Positions 9,065 through 17,849 are shown, counted from the stretch's first letter. The stretch is DNA of 64,000 bases from CALFMR01 sp035550595 (GCA_035550595.1 DASZOV010000141.1:37393-101392), one strand, 5' to 3'. Notes: generated by a model not told the origin, from the sequence alone. Made by a program: numbers and translations.

Positions 9065-10285
9065 TTACTTCGGCGTCACGCGGAACAGTCCGCCCGGATT
9101 CGCATCCTCCAGCATCCAGATCGCGCCGTCGGGCGCGACTTCCACGTCGCGAATGCGATGGTCGACCTTCCAGCGCTCGGCCGGCGTCGCGCCGCCCTTG
9201 CCATCGAAGGTGATGCGGTTGAGCGTCTGCGACGCCATGCCGCCAATCAGCGCCGACCCGTTCCAGTTCGGGAACATCGCGCCCTTGTAGAACGTGAGGC
9301 TGCCCGGGGCGATGACCGGCGCCCAGTAGATCACCGGCTTGGTGAGATCCGACCGCGTGTCCGGACTCGGGATGGGCACGCCGTCGTAGTTCACGCCATA
9401 CGAGACGAGCGGCCAGCCGTAATTCTTGCCCGGCTCGATGAGGTTCAGTTCATCGCCGCCGCGCGGGCCGTGCTCGACTTCCCAGAGTTTGCCATCGGGT
9501 CCGAACGCAAGGCCGTACGGCGTCCGAACTCCGGTCGACCACACCTCGGACGGCGTCAGGTTCGGTGCGGGGAAGGTGTACGTGCTGACGACGGGCGCAG
9601 TCTTCGCGGCCTCGGTGTCGCGCGGCGGATCGATGAGCGTCACGCTCGTCGCGCCCGTTTTGCCGGCCATCGGGTTGCCAGGCGCGGGCTTGCCGTCGAG
9701 CGTCAGACGAAGGATTTTGCCGAGCTCCTGATCCGGATCCTGCGCGACCGTGAAGCGCTGCCGATCGCCGACCGTCAGGAACAGATACTGTCCGTCGGGC
9801 GAGAACGCGATCTGCGCGCCGAACTGACCGCCCTTGCCCTTGGGCATCTGGTGCCAGAGCACCTGCAAGCCGTCGAGACGCGCCGTCGACCCGTCGATCA
9901 CGAGCTGCGCGCGCGCGAGCGCCAGGCTCGACCCGCCATCGCCCGGCTCCGAATAGGTGAGATAGATGCTGTGGTCGGTGGCGTAGTGAGGCGAAAGAAA
10001 GACGCCCAGCATGCCGCCTTGTCCCTGGTGCAGGACGGCCGGCACGTTGGTGACCGGCGTCTTCGCGCCTTGCTGCGTCACCAGCCAGAGCGCGCCGACT
10101 TTCTCCGTGATGAGCATGCGCCCATCCGGTAGAAATGCGATGCGCCAGGGCAGATTGAACGTCGTCACCTGCGTCATCGTGAACGGCATGGTCGGTTCAG
10201 GCGTCTGGTTGCCCGCGTTGACCTGGGCCTGTGCCGTGGTCGCCGCGAGCGCCAGGAGCAGCGCCGCATTCACAAGCGTTTTCAT
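9065..10285 (-). CDS. PQQ-dependent aldose sugar dehydrogenase (YliI/sGDH-like)
   Basis: 406-residue six-bladed beta-propeller enzyme of the soluble glucose/aldose sugar dehydrogenase family, oxidising aldoses with pyrroloquinoline quinone in the periplasm. The start at 10285 gives a clean signal peptide (MKTLVNAALLLALAATTAQA) preceded by GAGGACCTC; the longer open frame upstream is discounted. Family landmarks: LPWRIAFLPDGRMLITEK, GMLGVFLSPHY with the following YLTYSEP, LFLTVGDRQRF, TPYGLAFGPDGKLWEVEHGP and the final DGAIWMLEDANPGGLFRV. Length is slightly above the E. coli homologue (about 370). No PQQ biosynthesis genes are in the window, so the cofactor must come from elsewhere. Confidence 0.9.
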   Translation of the reverse strand: MKTLVNAALLLALAATTAQAQVNAGNQTPEPTMPFTMTQVTTFNLPWRIAFLPDGRMLITEKVGALWLVTQQGAKTPVTNVPAVLHQGQGGMLGVFLSPHYATDHSIYLTYSEPGDGGSSLALARAQLVIDGSTARLDGLQVLWHQMPKGKGGQFGAQIAFSPDGQYLFLTVGDRQRFTVAQDPDQELGKILRLTLDGKPAPGNPMAGKTGATSVTLIDPPRDTEAAKTAPVVSTYTFPAPNLTPSEVWSTGVRTPYGLAFGPDGKLWEVEHGPRGGDELNLIEPGKNYGWPLVSYGVNYDGVPIPSPDTRSDLTKPVIYWAPVIAPGSLTFYKGAMFPNWNGSALIGGMASQTLNRITFDGKGGATPAERWKVDHRIRDVEVAPDGAIWMLEDANPGGLFRVTPK

Positions 10286-10356
10286 GAGGTCCTCTCTCTG
10301 CGGATGGTAAGGAACAAGCGTATGCCACTCGGCCCGCCGCGCACCAGAGGCCGGCG

Positions 10357-11169
10357 TCAGTGACCCGTCGCCAGGTGAACCTGCACCCACACGAGCTTCA
10401 TCGGCTTGACGTGGTCGTCCTTCGGCTTCGGTCCGCGCATGGGCATCATCGGGCCGAAATACCCGCCGTAGGGATCGATGACGTACGGGTCGGTCGACAT
10501 CGGATTGTCGAGCCCGTTGTGGCGTCGAACCTTCGGATCGGCGGGCGTCTCGAGACCGAGGAGCACCGTGGCGCCAGGCTTGGCGTCGATGGCATAGGGC
10601 GTCGCGTCGCTCTTCGCGAGCGGTAGCTTCAACTCATAGACGACGGACCGATCTTCCATGCCGGAGGCGAGATTGATGCCGATGGCGTCCGTCTGCTCGA
10701 TGAGCCGGCGCTGGCTCTTGCCCGGGCCGAGCAGATCGAACGAGTCGAGCGCCTGCGGCGCGGGCGCTGCGGCGAGCGTGTCGCCCACGGCAGCCGTTGG
10801 CGTTGCGCCCGGCAGCGGCTCGGCGGTGAGGCCTTCGAGCCGGACGCCGAACGTCTGCGTCTGCCGCTCGCTCGGATCGAACCAGACGACGAGCCCGGTC
10901 GCGAGCTGCTGGCGAATCGTGGGATCGTTCGACGCGACGGCGAGATAGACGGCATCGTGGTCGTTGGCGACGCCGACCATCGGCCCGTTGTCGACGCGCT
11001 GCAGCGCCGGCCAGTCGGCGGTTGACCCATCGACGGTGAGCGACGCGCTTCGCCAGGTGGCGTCGAGCGAGGGATCGGCCGCGCGGGCCGTGGCCAGCGC
11101 GGATGTGGTGAGAAGTGCGGCCACGGCCAGCGTTCGCACGGTGGGCCACGCGGAAAGGCGGTCAGACAT
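10357..11169 (-). CDS. Secreted protein with CBM9-like domain
   Basis: 270 residues. The start at MSDRLSAWPTVRT gives an ordinary signal peptide ending near ALATARA; the longer frame is Arg-rich and rejected. The mature part opens with LTVDGSTADWPALQRVDNGP and then NDHDAVYLAVASNDPTIRQQ and VVWFDPSERQTQTFGVRLEG, the beta-sandwich pattern of family-9 carbohydrate-binding-like domains. It probably binds sugar or polymer outside the cell. Stop is 71 bp upstream of the sugar dehydrogenase start on the same strand, so the two could be co-transcribed. Confidence 0.7.
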   Translation of the reverse strand: MSDRLSAWPTVRTLAVAALLTTSALATARAADPSLDATWRSASLTVDGSTADWPALQRVDNGPMVGVANDHDAVYLAVASNDPTIRQQLATGLVVWFDPSERQTQTFGVRLEGLTAEPLPGATPTAAVGDTLAAAPAPQALDSFDLLGPGKSQRRLIEQTDAIGINLASGMEDRSVVYELKLPLAKSDATPYAIDAKPGATVLLGLETPADPKVRRHNGLDNPMSTDPYVIDPYGGYFGPMMPMRGPKPKDDHVKPMKLVWVQVHLATGH

Positions 11170-11221
11170 GTCCGGCCTCGGACCGGCGGCGCGCTGGCGG
11201 GAACGACGCCGGAAGATCCGA

Positions 11222-12703
11222 TTATCCGACAGACGCGGCTCTGGCGGCGGCCATTTGCCACAGGTGCATGACCGCATAGCTGCGCCACGGTCGCCACGAC
11301 TCGGCGAGCGCATCAGCTTCCGTGGCCGTGGCGTTGCCGAGCGCGCGGCGCACGGCGACGTCCTCTTTGGGAAACGCGTCCGGCCAGGCGAGTGCACGCA
11401 TCGCGATGTACTGCGCCGTCCACGGCCCGATGCCCGGCACGTCGAGGAGACGCCGGACGACGTCGTCGGGACGAGGCGCGTCGCGGCGATCGAGATCGAT
11501 TGCGCCTGACACGTGCGCCTTCGCCAGCGCGACGAGGCTTCGCGCTCGCGCGCTGACGACGCCGTGGCGGGCGATGTCGGCAGGGCGGGACGCAGCGAGG
11601 CGATCCGGTGATGGCGAGAGGCGGCACAGTTCGGCGAACGGCGTGACGATCGGATCGCCGAGGGCCTGCGCCAATCGACCGCACAAGGTCGTGGCGCCTT
11701 TCACCGTCACCTGCTGGCCGAGGATCGCGCGCACGCCGAGTTCGAATCCGTTGAACGCGCCTGGAACGCGAAGACCTGGCGCTGCGCGGACGCCGGGTGC
11801 GAGACGCGCGTCACGGCGCAGGTGTCGCGCGATGACGTCAGGCCGCGCGTCCAGATCGAACAGCGCGCGCACGCGTCGCAGCACGGCCGGCAGCGCGGGC
11901 GCCAGGTGCGGCGGTAGTTCGACGACGAGCGCGTGCTGGGCGCGCGCATGGGTCACGCGCAGCCAGCCGGTCGTCGCGCCGATCCGCACGGTTCGCGCGT
12001 ACGCCGTGTCCGTCACGTGCTCGACGCCGGCGAACGCACGTGCGCGAAGAAAGGCGAGGATGCCCGTCCAGTCGTACGGCGGCCGATAGACGAGACGCAG
12101 CCTCAGCGTTCCGCCATCGGACGCGGCGTCCGCATGGTCGGCGGCATTCCTTCGCAATCGCGTCGGCGGCATCCCGTAGCGTTGCGTAAAGGCGTCGTTG
12201 AAGCGGCGCAGACTCGCGAACCCGCTGGCGAAGGCGATCTCGGTAATCGGCAGCATCGTCTCGGTCAGAAGCTGTTTGGCGAGGAGCAGCCGGCGCGTGA
12301 GCAGGAGTTGGATCGGCGGCACGCCCAGTTCCTGGCGCACGATGCGCCGGACCTGTCGTGAGCTGAGCTCGAACTCGTCGGCGATGGCGTCCAAACCGCA
12401 CCGTTCGTCCGCGCCCGTCGCCTCCAGCCGTTCAACCATCAGCGCCGCAATCCGCGCCGCGTCGTCGACGGGCGCGCTGCCAGGGGCGAGTTCGGGACGG
12501 CAGCGCAGACACGGGCGGAATCCGGCTTGCTCGGCTTCGGGCGGCGTCGCGAAGAAGCGGCAGTTCGACGACTTCGGCGTGCGCGCGGGACAGATCGGGC
12601 GGCAGTACACGCCGGTCGACGTGACCCCGACGAAGAAGACCCCGTCGAAGCGCGCGTCGCGCGCGGCGAGAGCACGGTAAAGGCGGCGATCGTCGGCGAC
12701 CAT
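11222..12703 (-). CDS. Ada N-domain / AraC / AlkA DNA-3-methyladenine glycosylase fusion
   Basis: 493-residue repair-regulator fusion. Residues 1-75 are the Ada methylphosphotriester domain with zinc/alkyl-acceptor cysteines Cys34, Cys38, Cys65 and Cys68 (VYCRPICPAR, FRPCLRCRPE). Residues about 90-190 are an AraC-type DNA-binding domain (SSRQVRRIVRQELGVPP, EIAFASGFASLRRFNDAF). Residues about 205-490 are an AlkA N-domain plus HhH-GPD glycosylase, with hairpin VPGIGPWTAQYIAMRAL and catalytic Asp in PKEDVAVRRALG. It senses alkyl phosphotriesters and excises alkylated bases. The start at MVADDRR has GGAG eight bases upstream; 19 residues of longer frame are ignored. Divergent from the methyltransferase gene at 13075, together an alkylation-repair island. 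Confidence 0.9.
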   Translation of the reverse strand: MVADDRRLYRALAARDARFDGVFFVGVTSTGVYCRPICPARTPKSSNCRFFATPPEAEQAGFRPCLRCRPELAPGSAPVDDAARIAALMVERLEATGADERCGLDAIADEFELSSRQVRRIVRQELGVPPIQLLLTRRLLLAKQLLTETMLPITEIAFASGFASLRRFNDAFTQRYGMPPTRLRRNAADHADAASDGGTLRLRLVYRPPYDWTGILAFLRARAFAGVEHVTDTAYARTVRIGATTGWLRVTHARAQHALVVELPPHLAPALPAVLRRVRALFDLDARPDVIARHLRRDARLAPGVRAAPGLRVPGAFNGFELGVRAILGQQVTVKGATTLCGRLAQALGDPIVTPFAELCRLSPSPDRLAASRPADIARHGVVSARARSLVALAKAHVSGAIDLDRRDAPRPDDVVRRLLDVPGIGPWTAQYIAMRALAWPDAFPKEDVAVRRALGNATATEADALAESWRPWRSYAVMHLWQMAAARAASVG

Positions 12704-12795
12704 GTTCTCCACGATACGGGACCCGACGCGCCTCGACCAGCCATTTTCGGACATGGGCACGCGAAGGACTCGGCGTCCGAAAACGGCGAGCGTGC

Positions 12796-12857
12796 CTCGC
12801 GCGAAGACGTGAAGATTGGGTCTCGCGCGAAGACGCGAAGACGCGAAGGGGACGGCT
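12796..12857 (+). repeat. F2 repeat: tandem CGCGAAGAC motif
   Basis: Three partial copies of CTCGCGCGAAGACGCGAAG in series, ending in the GAAGGGGACGG tail seen at other F2 sites (22321, 24253, 29090, 54194 and inverted at 13800). It directly precedes an F1 element. The motif has an 8-9 bp internal period and no coding sense. Confidence 0.7.
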
Positions 12858-12866
12858 CACGCGACT

Positions 12867-13032
12867 AAAAAAGATGACACCGCGAGGCCCCGAACGGAGT
12901 GAGGGTGCCGAAGCGCACCAAGAGAAGTCCGCGAAGCCCCGAGTGTAACGAGGGCGCTGAGCGGGCGAGCGGGGGTGGGGCCCCGCGAGCGAGTAAAGAA
13001 AGATGGCCCCGCGCCACTGCAAAGAAGATGAC
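12867..13032 (+). repeat. F1 element, mosaic copy (subfamilies A and B)
   Basis: Mosaic of F1 pieces filling the gap between the divergent repair genes: an A-type left module (AAAAAAGATGACACCGCGAG, then CCCCGAACGGAGTGAGGG), a B-type block (AAGTCCGCGAAGCCCC, GCTGAGCGGGCGAGCGGGG, then GTGGGGCCCCGCGAGC), and a right module CACTGCAAAGAAGATGAC. The B stem here is imperfect (two internal mismatches). It ends about 40 bp before the methyltransferase start, so it lies in that gene's upstream region. See the F1 element at 21394 for the consensus. Confidence 0.75.
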
Positions 13033-13074
13033 TCCACAACTATCGGCTCAGGCATTATCGTTGGAGACGAAAAC

Positions 13075-13629
13075 ATGAGGAAGAGCATCACAGTCGGCGA
13101 TCGACATGCGGCGTCGACGTGCTACGTCTACGCGCGGATGGATTCGCCGGTCGGCCGGCTCACGATCATCGCGAGCGACAACGGCGTGGCGGGTGTGCTG
13201 TGGGACGGGGAAGACCTGCCCTTCATGCCGGCCGATGACCAGCGCGAAGATCCTGCGCACCCGATCATCGCGGAGGCCATGCGTCAGCTTCAGGAATACT
13301 TCGACGGCCAGCGCACCGCGTTCGCGCTGCCGCTCGACGTGACCGGCACGCCGTTCCAGTTGAAAGTGTGGGACGCGCTTCGGACGATCCCGTTCGGCGA
13401 GACGCGGTCCTATGCCGAGATTGCTGAGCAAATCGGTCAGCCGCGAGCCGTGCGCGCCGTCGGTGCAGCCAATGGTCGCAACCCGATCTCGATTGTCACG
13501 CCCTGCCATCGCGTCATCGGATCGACTGGCAGCCTCACCGGCTTCGCCGCCGGCCTCGACACGAAAGCGCGGCTTCTCGCGTTCGAGGGCGCGCGGCTGT
13601 CGGAGCCGACGCGAGTCAGACATCGCTGA
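13075..13629 (+). CDS. ogt: Methylated-DNA--protein-cysteine S-methyltransferase
   Basis: 184-residue O6-alkylguanine DNA alkyltransferase that moves the alkyl group to its own cysteine (suicide reaction). The active-site motif VTPCHRVIG has Cys144; the Asn/Arg region RAVRAVGAANGRNPISI and the C-terminal GSLTGFAAGLDTKARLL loop match the family. ATG 13075 has GGAG at 13063-13066 (8-base spacing); in-frame codons before it lie in repeat DNA and are excluded. Divergent from the Ada-AlkA fusion, with about 370 bp of repeat-filled DNA between starts. Ada-type autoregulation of both is plausible but no operator was identified. Confidence 0.92.
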   Translation: MRKSITVGDRHAASTCYVYARMDSPVGRLTIIASDNGVAGVLWDGEDLPFMPADDQREDPAHPIIAEAMRQLQEYFDGQRTAFALPLDVTGTPFQLKVWDALRTIPFGETRSYAEIAEQIGQPRAVRAVGAANGRNPISIVTPCHRVIGSTGSLTGFAAGLDTKARLLAFEGARLSEPTRVRHR

Positions 13630-13764
13630 GAGGCGGCCATCGGCGTCTTCAGCGTGATGGCCTACAGCGTGTCGCTGCAGACGCGCGACATCGGGATCCG
13701 CATCGCGCTCGGCCCGGAGCCGCGCGGTGTGCTGCGCATGGTGTTAATGAAGGAGGCGCCTTTG
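13630..13764 (+). pseudogene. Relic of an ADOP/FtsX permease C-terminal domain
   Basis: Immediately after the methyltransferase stop, one frame reads AIGVFSVMAYSVSLQTRDIG followed by IRIALGPEPRGVLRMVLMKE, a close match to the third-helix/loop region of the last FtsX domain in ADOP permeases (compare AAVGIYGVMSFTVAQRTHEI in the permease at 3171). No start, upstream PCD or downstream helices remain; about 45 codons survive before the frame enters a GGCGCCTTTGGCGC hairpin. A degraded remnant, probably of a deleted permease gene. Confidence 0.75.
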
Positions 13765-13799
13765 GCGCGTCTGTCCAGTCTTGACACTCGTTTTTGAGC

Positions 13800-13832
13800 T
13801 TTCTTCGCGATCTTCGCGCCTTCGCGTGAACG
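13800..13832 (-). repeat. F2 repeat, inverted copy
   Basis: On the minus strand this reads TCACGCGAAGGCGCGAAG then ATCGCGAAGAA, the same F2 core as at 54194. It lies between the permease relic and the end of the next gene. No gene is visible in 13765-13839. Confidence 0.6.
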
Positions 13833-13839
13833 CCTCGCG

Positions 13840-14316
13840 TTACCAGCCCAGCACGAGGCCGCCGGTGTGGCGGAGCTCTTTTGGCGTGACGAGATCCAGG
13901 AACTCCTGGTGCGTCATCGGGTCGCCGCCCTTCGCGGCGCCGTTGACGAAGTCGTAGTCCTTGGCGAACTCGGAGAACGTCGGCCGCTTGGTCGCGATCT
14001 CGACGTAAAAACGCAGGCGATTCGCATCCAGGTTCATGGTTGGTTTGCGCAAGAGCGCGGCGCGGACGCGGTCGACGTCCTGCGAGGGGCCAGCCGCGGG
14101 TCGCGTTGACGACGGATCGGCACGCGGTGCGCCGGACGCGGCTGCCGTCGGGCGTTGCGCCACGGGTGGCGTCGTCGACGATGGCGCGCCGGTCTGTGCC
14201 GCGGCGGACCCCGCGCTCCAACACATCAGGAGCGTGAACGCAGCGGCGCGGGCCGCAAGGCGCCATCCGGCCGCCGGGCGGGTCGTTCGCGGACCACGGA
14301 GGGCCGAAATCGGCAC
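13840..14316 (-). CDS. Small secreted protein of unknown function
   Basis: 158 residues: an Arg-rich start, a hydrophobic signal segment (LAARAAAFTLLMCWSAGSAA, cleavage after AAA/Q), a Thr/Pro/Ala-rich linker of about 45 residues, then a compact C-terminal half (VDRVRAALLRKPTMNLDANR, FYVEIATKRPTFSEFAKDYD, TPKELRHTGGLVLGW). I do not recognise the family. The linker-plus-domain layout is typical of small exported Acidobacterial proteins. Divergent from the gene pair at 14488; the 171-bp gap probably holds both promoters. Confidence 0.6.
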   Translation of the reverse strand: MPISALRGPRTTRPAAGWRLAARAAAFTLLMCWSAGSAAAQTGAPSSTTPPVAQRPTAAASGAPRADPSSTRPAAGPSQDVDRVRAALLRKPTMNLDANRLRFYVEIATKRPTFSEFAKDYDFVNGAAKGGDPMTHQEFLDLVTPKELRHTGGLVLGW

Positions 14317-14487
14317 TCTGTCACTCTAGCCCACTCGGCCGTCGTCGTGGGGCACCCGACGTCATCGCGCGCAAGGGGCTGTCCGGACGCCGAGCCGTCC
14401 GCGTTCGCCCAGGATCTGCGTTGCTGGCGCCTCCCGGCGCAGGCTCACGCCAACGGGATTCGTTCGGCGCATAATCTCGAACGTCCA

Positions 14488-14949
14488 ATGGCCGTGTCGC
14501 GCGGTCTCGCATCCTTGCCGCCGTGGCGTCGCGCCATCGTCGTTCTGGCCACGACGTCGCTGTCATGGCCCGCGGCCGCGGCATATCGCGACACGGTGCG
14601 GGCTGCGCACGCGTGGGCGCAGCTTCGACACTCGCATCGCGATGCGGCCGACAGCGTCGACGACGCGACCAATCGCGCGCTGATTCCCTATCTGCCTCGC
14701 GACGGCGTCATCGGCTTTTCGGTCGCGTCGGTCAGCGCCATGCCGCCCGCCGATCGGCTACGCGTCGAACAGTTTCTTCAGTACTCGCTGGCGCCGCGCG
14801 TGCTCGTCCTCTCGACGGATCAGACCTTCGTCATCGAGTACGTCACGCCCGACGCCCGGGTGTCGCTCGCGGACGACCCTGCATTCGCGCTCGTGGCGTC
14901 GAGCGGTGATCGCCTGCGGCTGTTCCGGCGCCTCGCGCGATCGCGATGA
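14488..14949 (+). CDS. Hypothetical membrane-anchored protein coupled to glycosyltransferase
   Basis: 153 residues, start at MAVSRGLASL; frames upstream are Arg-rich noise. One N-terminal hydrophobic segment (AIVVLATTSLSWPAAAAY) is either a signal or an anchor; the remainder is extracytoplasmic, with AADSVDDATNRALIPYLPRD and VEQFLQYSLAPRVLVLSTDQ. The stop overlaps the next start (ATGA), so it is translated with the membrane glycosyltransferase. Short proteins of this kind beside GT39-like enzymes are usually accessory; no function can be assigned. Confidence 0.65.
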   Translation: MAVSRGLASLPPWRRAIVVLATTSLSWPAAAAYRDTVRAAHAWAQLRHSHRDAADSVDDATNRALIPYLPRDGVIGFSVASVSAMPPADRLRVEQFLQYSLAPRVLVLSTDQTFVIEYVTPDARVSLADDPAFALVASSGDRLRLFRRLARSR

Positions 14950-16331
14950 CGATGGCCGCCGCGTGCCTGCCGTTCGTCGCGGCGCTCTGCCTCGCGCGGA
15001 TACTCACGCGCGACCGGTGCGCCTGGGGCGTCGCGCTGCCCGTGGCTATTGGAGTGACGGCCGGCGCGTCGTCCGTCATGTTCTGGCTGTTGCTCATCGC
15101 GCCGATTGAATCGCGAGCGCACCTCGTGGCGATCGACGCGATCGGGTGGATGGGCGTGACGACGATTCTGGCGTGGCGCACGTTCGCGCGCGACGCATCG
15201 TTCAGCGCCGATCGCACCGCTGCGTCCGTGTCCGCGTCTGACGCGCGGCGCGTGCCCGTTGACGTCTGGCTGGCTGCGGGATTGGCACTCGCCTTCGCCG
15301 GCGTCGCGGTCGTTCGCGTGGCGGCGTCGGCGGCGACGCTGCCGCATGGCGAGTGGGACGCGTGGGCGATGTGGAACGCACGCGCCCGGGCGATCGCGAT
15401 CGGCTATCCCTCCGCGTGGCACGCCGCCGTTCGCGCGATGCCGCATCCGGATTATCCGCTGCTCGTTCCCGTGTTCATCGCGCGGCTCTGGATCGAGCTG
15501 GGCCGCGACACGGTCGCCGTGCCCATGGCGACCGCCGCCGCGTTCGGCGCCGCGACCGTCATCGTGGCCGCGTGTTCCGTCGGACAACGTCATGGCGCGG
15601 CGCGCGGATGGCTGACGGCGGCGATCCTGCTCGCGAGCCCCACGTTTCTGACGGTAGTGGTGTCGCAATACGCGGACGTCCCGCTCGCGTTCTACTGGCT
15701 CGCCGCGTTCGTCGCCTGCGATCAGGCCATGCGATCGCGTCGTTCGATCTGGTGGGCCATGGCAGGCGCCACGCTGGCGCTCGCCGCGTGGACCAAGAAC
15801 GAGGGCATCGCCATGCTCGCGCTGGCCGGTGTGACGATGGGCGTGTACGCGATCGGATCGCGCGCGCCAGGCCGCGCGGCGCGTGTCACCTGGCTTGTCG
15901 CCGGCGCCCTACCCGCGATCGTCGCTGTCGCATCGTTCAGATATCTGATGCCCGGGCCGAGCTATCTCTTCTCGCACCTGTCGTTGGCCGACGTGATCGC
16001 GCGCGTCCGAAGCCTCGCGCGCTGGCGGACGGTCGCCGCCGCGATGGGCCGAGAAATCTGGCTCGGCGGCGCCACGTACATCGGCATCCTTCCACTCACC
16101 GTGGTCATCGCGATCACGCTCGGCCACCCGCGACATTGGCCACGGGCCGCGGTCGCCGCCGTGATCTGCACGGCCGGGATGCTCGCTGTCGACGCGAGCG
16201 TCTACCTGCTCCTGTCGCCCAACCTCGTCTGGCACCTGAGTACGTCGGTCGATCGCGTCATTGTCCAGCTCACACCGGCGATCGTCTGGGCCCTCCTGAT
16301 GCTGGCCGGCCGTTCCGGCGATCTCGACTAA
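14946..16331 (+). CDS. Multi-spanning membrane glycosyltransferase (GT39/PMT-like)
   Basis: 461 residues with about ten to eleven transmembrane helices. A luminal/periplasmic loop after helix 4-5 carries GEWDAWAMWNARARAIAIGY and HPDYPLLVPVFIARLW, resembling the acidic-loop and P-x-Y-P-x-L features of GT-C lipid-linked sugar transferases (ArnT/PMT-like). It would move a sugar from a polyprenyl carrier to an acceptor outside the membrane. Coupled by ATGA overlap to the 153-residue gene upstream. Its stop overlaps the convergent gene's stop by four bases. Confidence 0.75.
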   Translation: MTMAAACLPFVAALCLARILTRDRCAWGVALPVAIGVTAGASSVMFWLLLIAPIESRAHLVAIDAIGWMGVTTILAWRTFARDASFSADRTAASVSASDARRVPVDVWLAAGLALAFAGVAVVRVAASAATLPHGEWDAWAMWNARARAIAIGYPSAWHAAVRAMPHPDYPLLVPVFIARLWIELGRDTVAVPMATAAAFGAATVIVAACSVGQRHGAARGWLTAAILLASPTFLTVVVSQYADVPLAFYWLAAFVACDQAMRSRRSIWWAMAGATLALAAWTKNEGIAMLALAGVTMGVYAIGSRAPGRAARVTWLVAGALPAIVAVASFRYLMPGPSYLFSHLSLADVIARVRSLARWRTVAAAMGREIWLGGATYIGILPLTVVIAITLGHPRHWPRAAVAAVICTAGMLAVDASVYLLLSPNLVWHLSTSVDRVIVQLTPAIVWALLMLAGRSGDLD

Positions 16332-17155
16332 CGCACGCGGCCCGCGGCGTTCTCGAGCACGACGTTCGACAGCACGGCCGTGTCGGACGTGACGGGCAGG
16401 TGCGAGCAGAAGCCGATGCCGACGTAGAACGGCTCGTCGAGGTGCAGCGTGATGGGCGGACCGAACTGGTGCATCGGCTCGCCCTCGAGGCTCACGAACA
16501 GCGCGAACGCGTCGCCACGCTTCTCGATGCCGATGCGCTGCGCCATGACGGTGACGAGGCTGTCCGGGCTCGCCCCGCCCGGCCGGCCGCGGCCGCCGAT
16601 GCGGTACTCGGTGTCCTTGATGCGGACGTCCCGCTCCGGACGCACGGCGAGATGAATCATCCCCAGGCCGTGCAGCGCCACGATCGCTTCCTTCGCGTCA
16701 TCGTCCAGGCTCTGGCGGATGACGAGGACGGCTTTGCGATCGCCGTAGCCGGAGGGATCGGGGTAGCTGATGTCGGCCGCGAGCGAGACGTCGCCCGACA
16801 TGCGCTTCCAGAGATAGCGAAACTCGTCACGCGTGTACCAGATGTTGTAGCCCGCCGAGTCGATCGTGTAGCGGCCGGTCGCCGCGTCGAAGCTCGCGCG
16901 GCCCGGCACGAGCGCGGCGCCGACGTCCGCCTGGCCGTCGAAGATGCCGATGGGCGCGTCGAACACGCGGCTCGGACGATGAAAATCAGGCGGCGGTGCG
17001 ACTTGTGTGTGCGTGTCGGACCCGGGCATCGCCCAGTCGGGCACCGCGGGCTGCTGCGCGTGGAGAAGCGACGCCGCGACGCCGAGCGTGACGACCGCGG
17101 CCAGGAAAGAACCTCGAAGTACCCGTGCCGGAGTGGTGCGGATGGTCTGAGGCAT
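16328..17155 (-). CDS. Secreted jelly-roll protein (TolB-family N-terminal-domain-like)
   Basis: 275 residues with signal peptide (VLRGSFLAAVVTLGVAASLL, then HAQQ). The mature part matches the concanavalin-like domain often placed before TolB propellers in Acidobacteria: GIFDGQADVGAALVPGRASF, GRYTIDSAGYNIWYTRDEFR, LWKRMSGDVSLAADISYP, RKAVLVIRQSLDDDAKEAIV and IEKRGDAFALFVSLEG. No propeller follows, so this is the domain alone. Likely a glycan- or cell-surface-binding module. Start choice between 17155 and a Met five codons earlier is open; neither has a ribosome-binding site. Confidence 0.7.
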   Translation of the reverse strand: MPQTIRTTPARVLRGSFLAAVVTLGVAASLLHAQQPAVPDWAMPGSDTHTQVAPPPDFHRPSRVFDAPIGIFDGQADVGAALVPGRASFDAATGRYTIDSAGYNIWYTRDEFRYLWKRMSGDVSLAADISYPDPSGYGDRKAVLVIRQSLDDDAKEAIVALHGLGMIHLAVRPERDVRIKDTEYRIGGRGRPGGASPDSLVTVMAQRIGIEKRGDAFALFVSLEGEPMHQFGPPITLHLDEPFYVGIGFCSHLPVTSDTAVLSNVVLENAAGRVR

Positions 17156-17209
17156 GCGGCATGTAAGCACGGCAGCCGCGACGACTCAAGCGCCATCGTG
17201 CCGCTCGCG

Positions 17210-17812
17210 TCACCGTGCCGGCGCGTAGCGCAGCATGACGTTGCCCGACGAGTACGGGCGCGCTTCCAGCAGTTCGAGTCGCGTCGGGCTCGCGAGTCCG
17301 TTCACGAGCGACCGTCCGTCGCCGAGGATGACGGGGCCGACGACGAACTGGTATTCGTCGACGAGGCCGTGCGCGGTGAGCGCCGAGACGATCGAGCCGC
17401 TGCCGAAGATCATCATGTCGTGGCCTGGTTCCTGTTTCATCGCGCGGACCGCGTCCGGATCGACATCGTGAACGAGGCGTGAGCCGCGCCACGTGACGTC
17501 GCGCCGCGTCCGCGAGAACACGATCTTCGTCGCCTCGTTGATCCACACGGCCATCGCGCGCAGCTCGGGCGTGCGCCGGTGCGGGGCGTGCGGATCGGGC
17601 GCGGTGGGCGAGTCGTCGACGACGTGCGGCCAGAACGACTCGAACATGTCGTAGGTCCGTCGGCCGAACAGGATCGTGTTCTCCGGGCCCGGCGTCGCGT
17701 CCGCTGCGAGCCGATCGAGATCAACGTCAGGCACGGCCCACGAGAGCCCGCCGTCCGGTGTCGAGAAGTAGCCGTCAGCCGAGAGTCGATCGAACGCTAC
17801 GATCCGCCGCAT
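17210..17812 (-). CDS. Dihydrofolate-reductase-family protein (RibD C-terminal domain)
   Basis: 200-residue NAD(P)H reductase of the RibD C-terminal/DHFR-like fold: RRIVAFDRLSADGYFSTPDG at the start, NTILFGRRTYDMFESFWPHV in the nucleotide-binding segment, KIVFSRTRRDVTWRGSRLV, then MIFGSGSIVSALTAHGLVDE (the G-S-G-x-x nucleotide loop) and VVGPVILGDGRSLVNGL. Family members include YyaP/YwjB; the physiological substrate is rarely known. Stand-alone gene. Confidence 0.88.
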   Translation of the reverse strand: MRRIVAFDRLSADGYFSTPDGGLSWAVPDVDLDRLAADATPGPENTILFGRRTYDMFESFWPHVVDDSPTAPDPHAPHRRTPELRAMAVWINEATKIVFSRTRRDVTWRGSRLVHDVDPDAVRAMKQEPGHDMMIFGSGSIVSALTAHGLVDEYQFVVGPVILGDGRSLVNGLASPTRLELLEARPYSSGNVMLRYAPAR

Positions 17813-17849
17813 GAAAACCTCCGGGAGTGAAGTGCGTTGAACGAGTTGG

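Noticed and set aside
12432..13091. 219-codon minus-strand frame spanning the repair-gene gap
   Set aside because: Made of F1/F2 repeat translation plus a shadow of the Ada domain.
15353..17482. 709-codon plus-strand frame
   Set aside because: Shadow of the glycosyltransferase and antisense of two minus-strand genes; Arg/Asp-rich, no domains.
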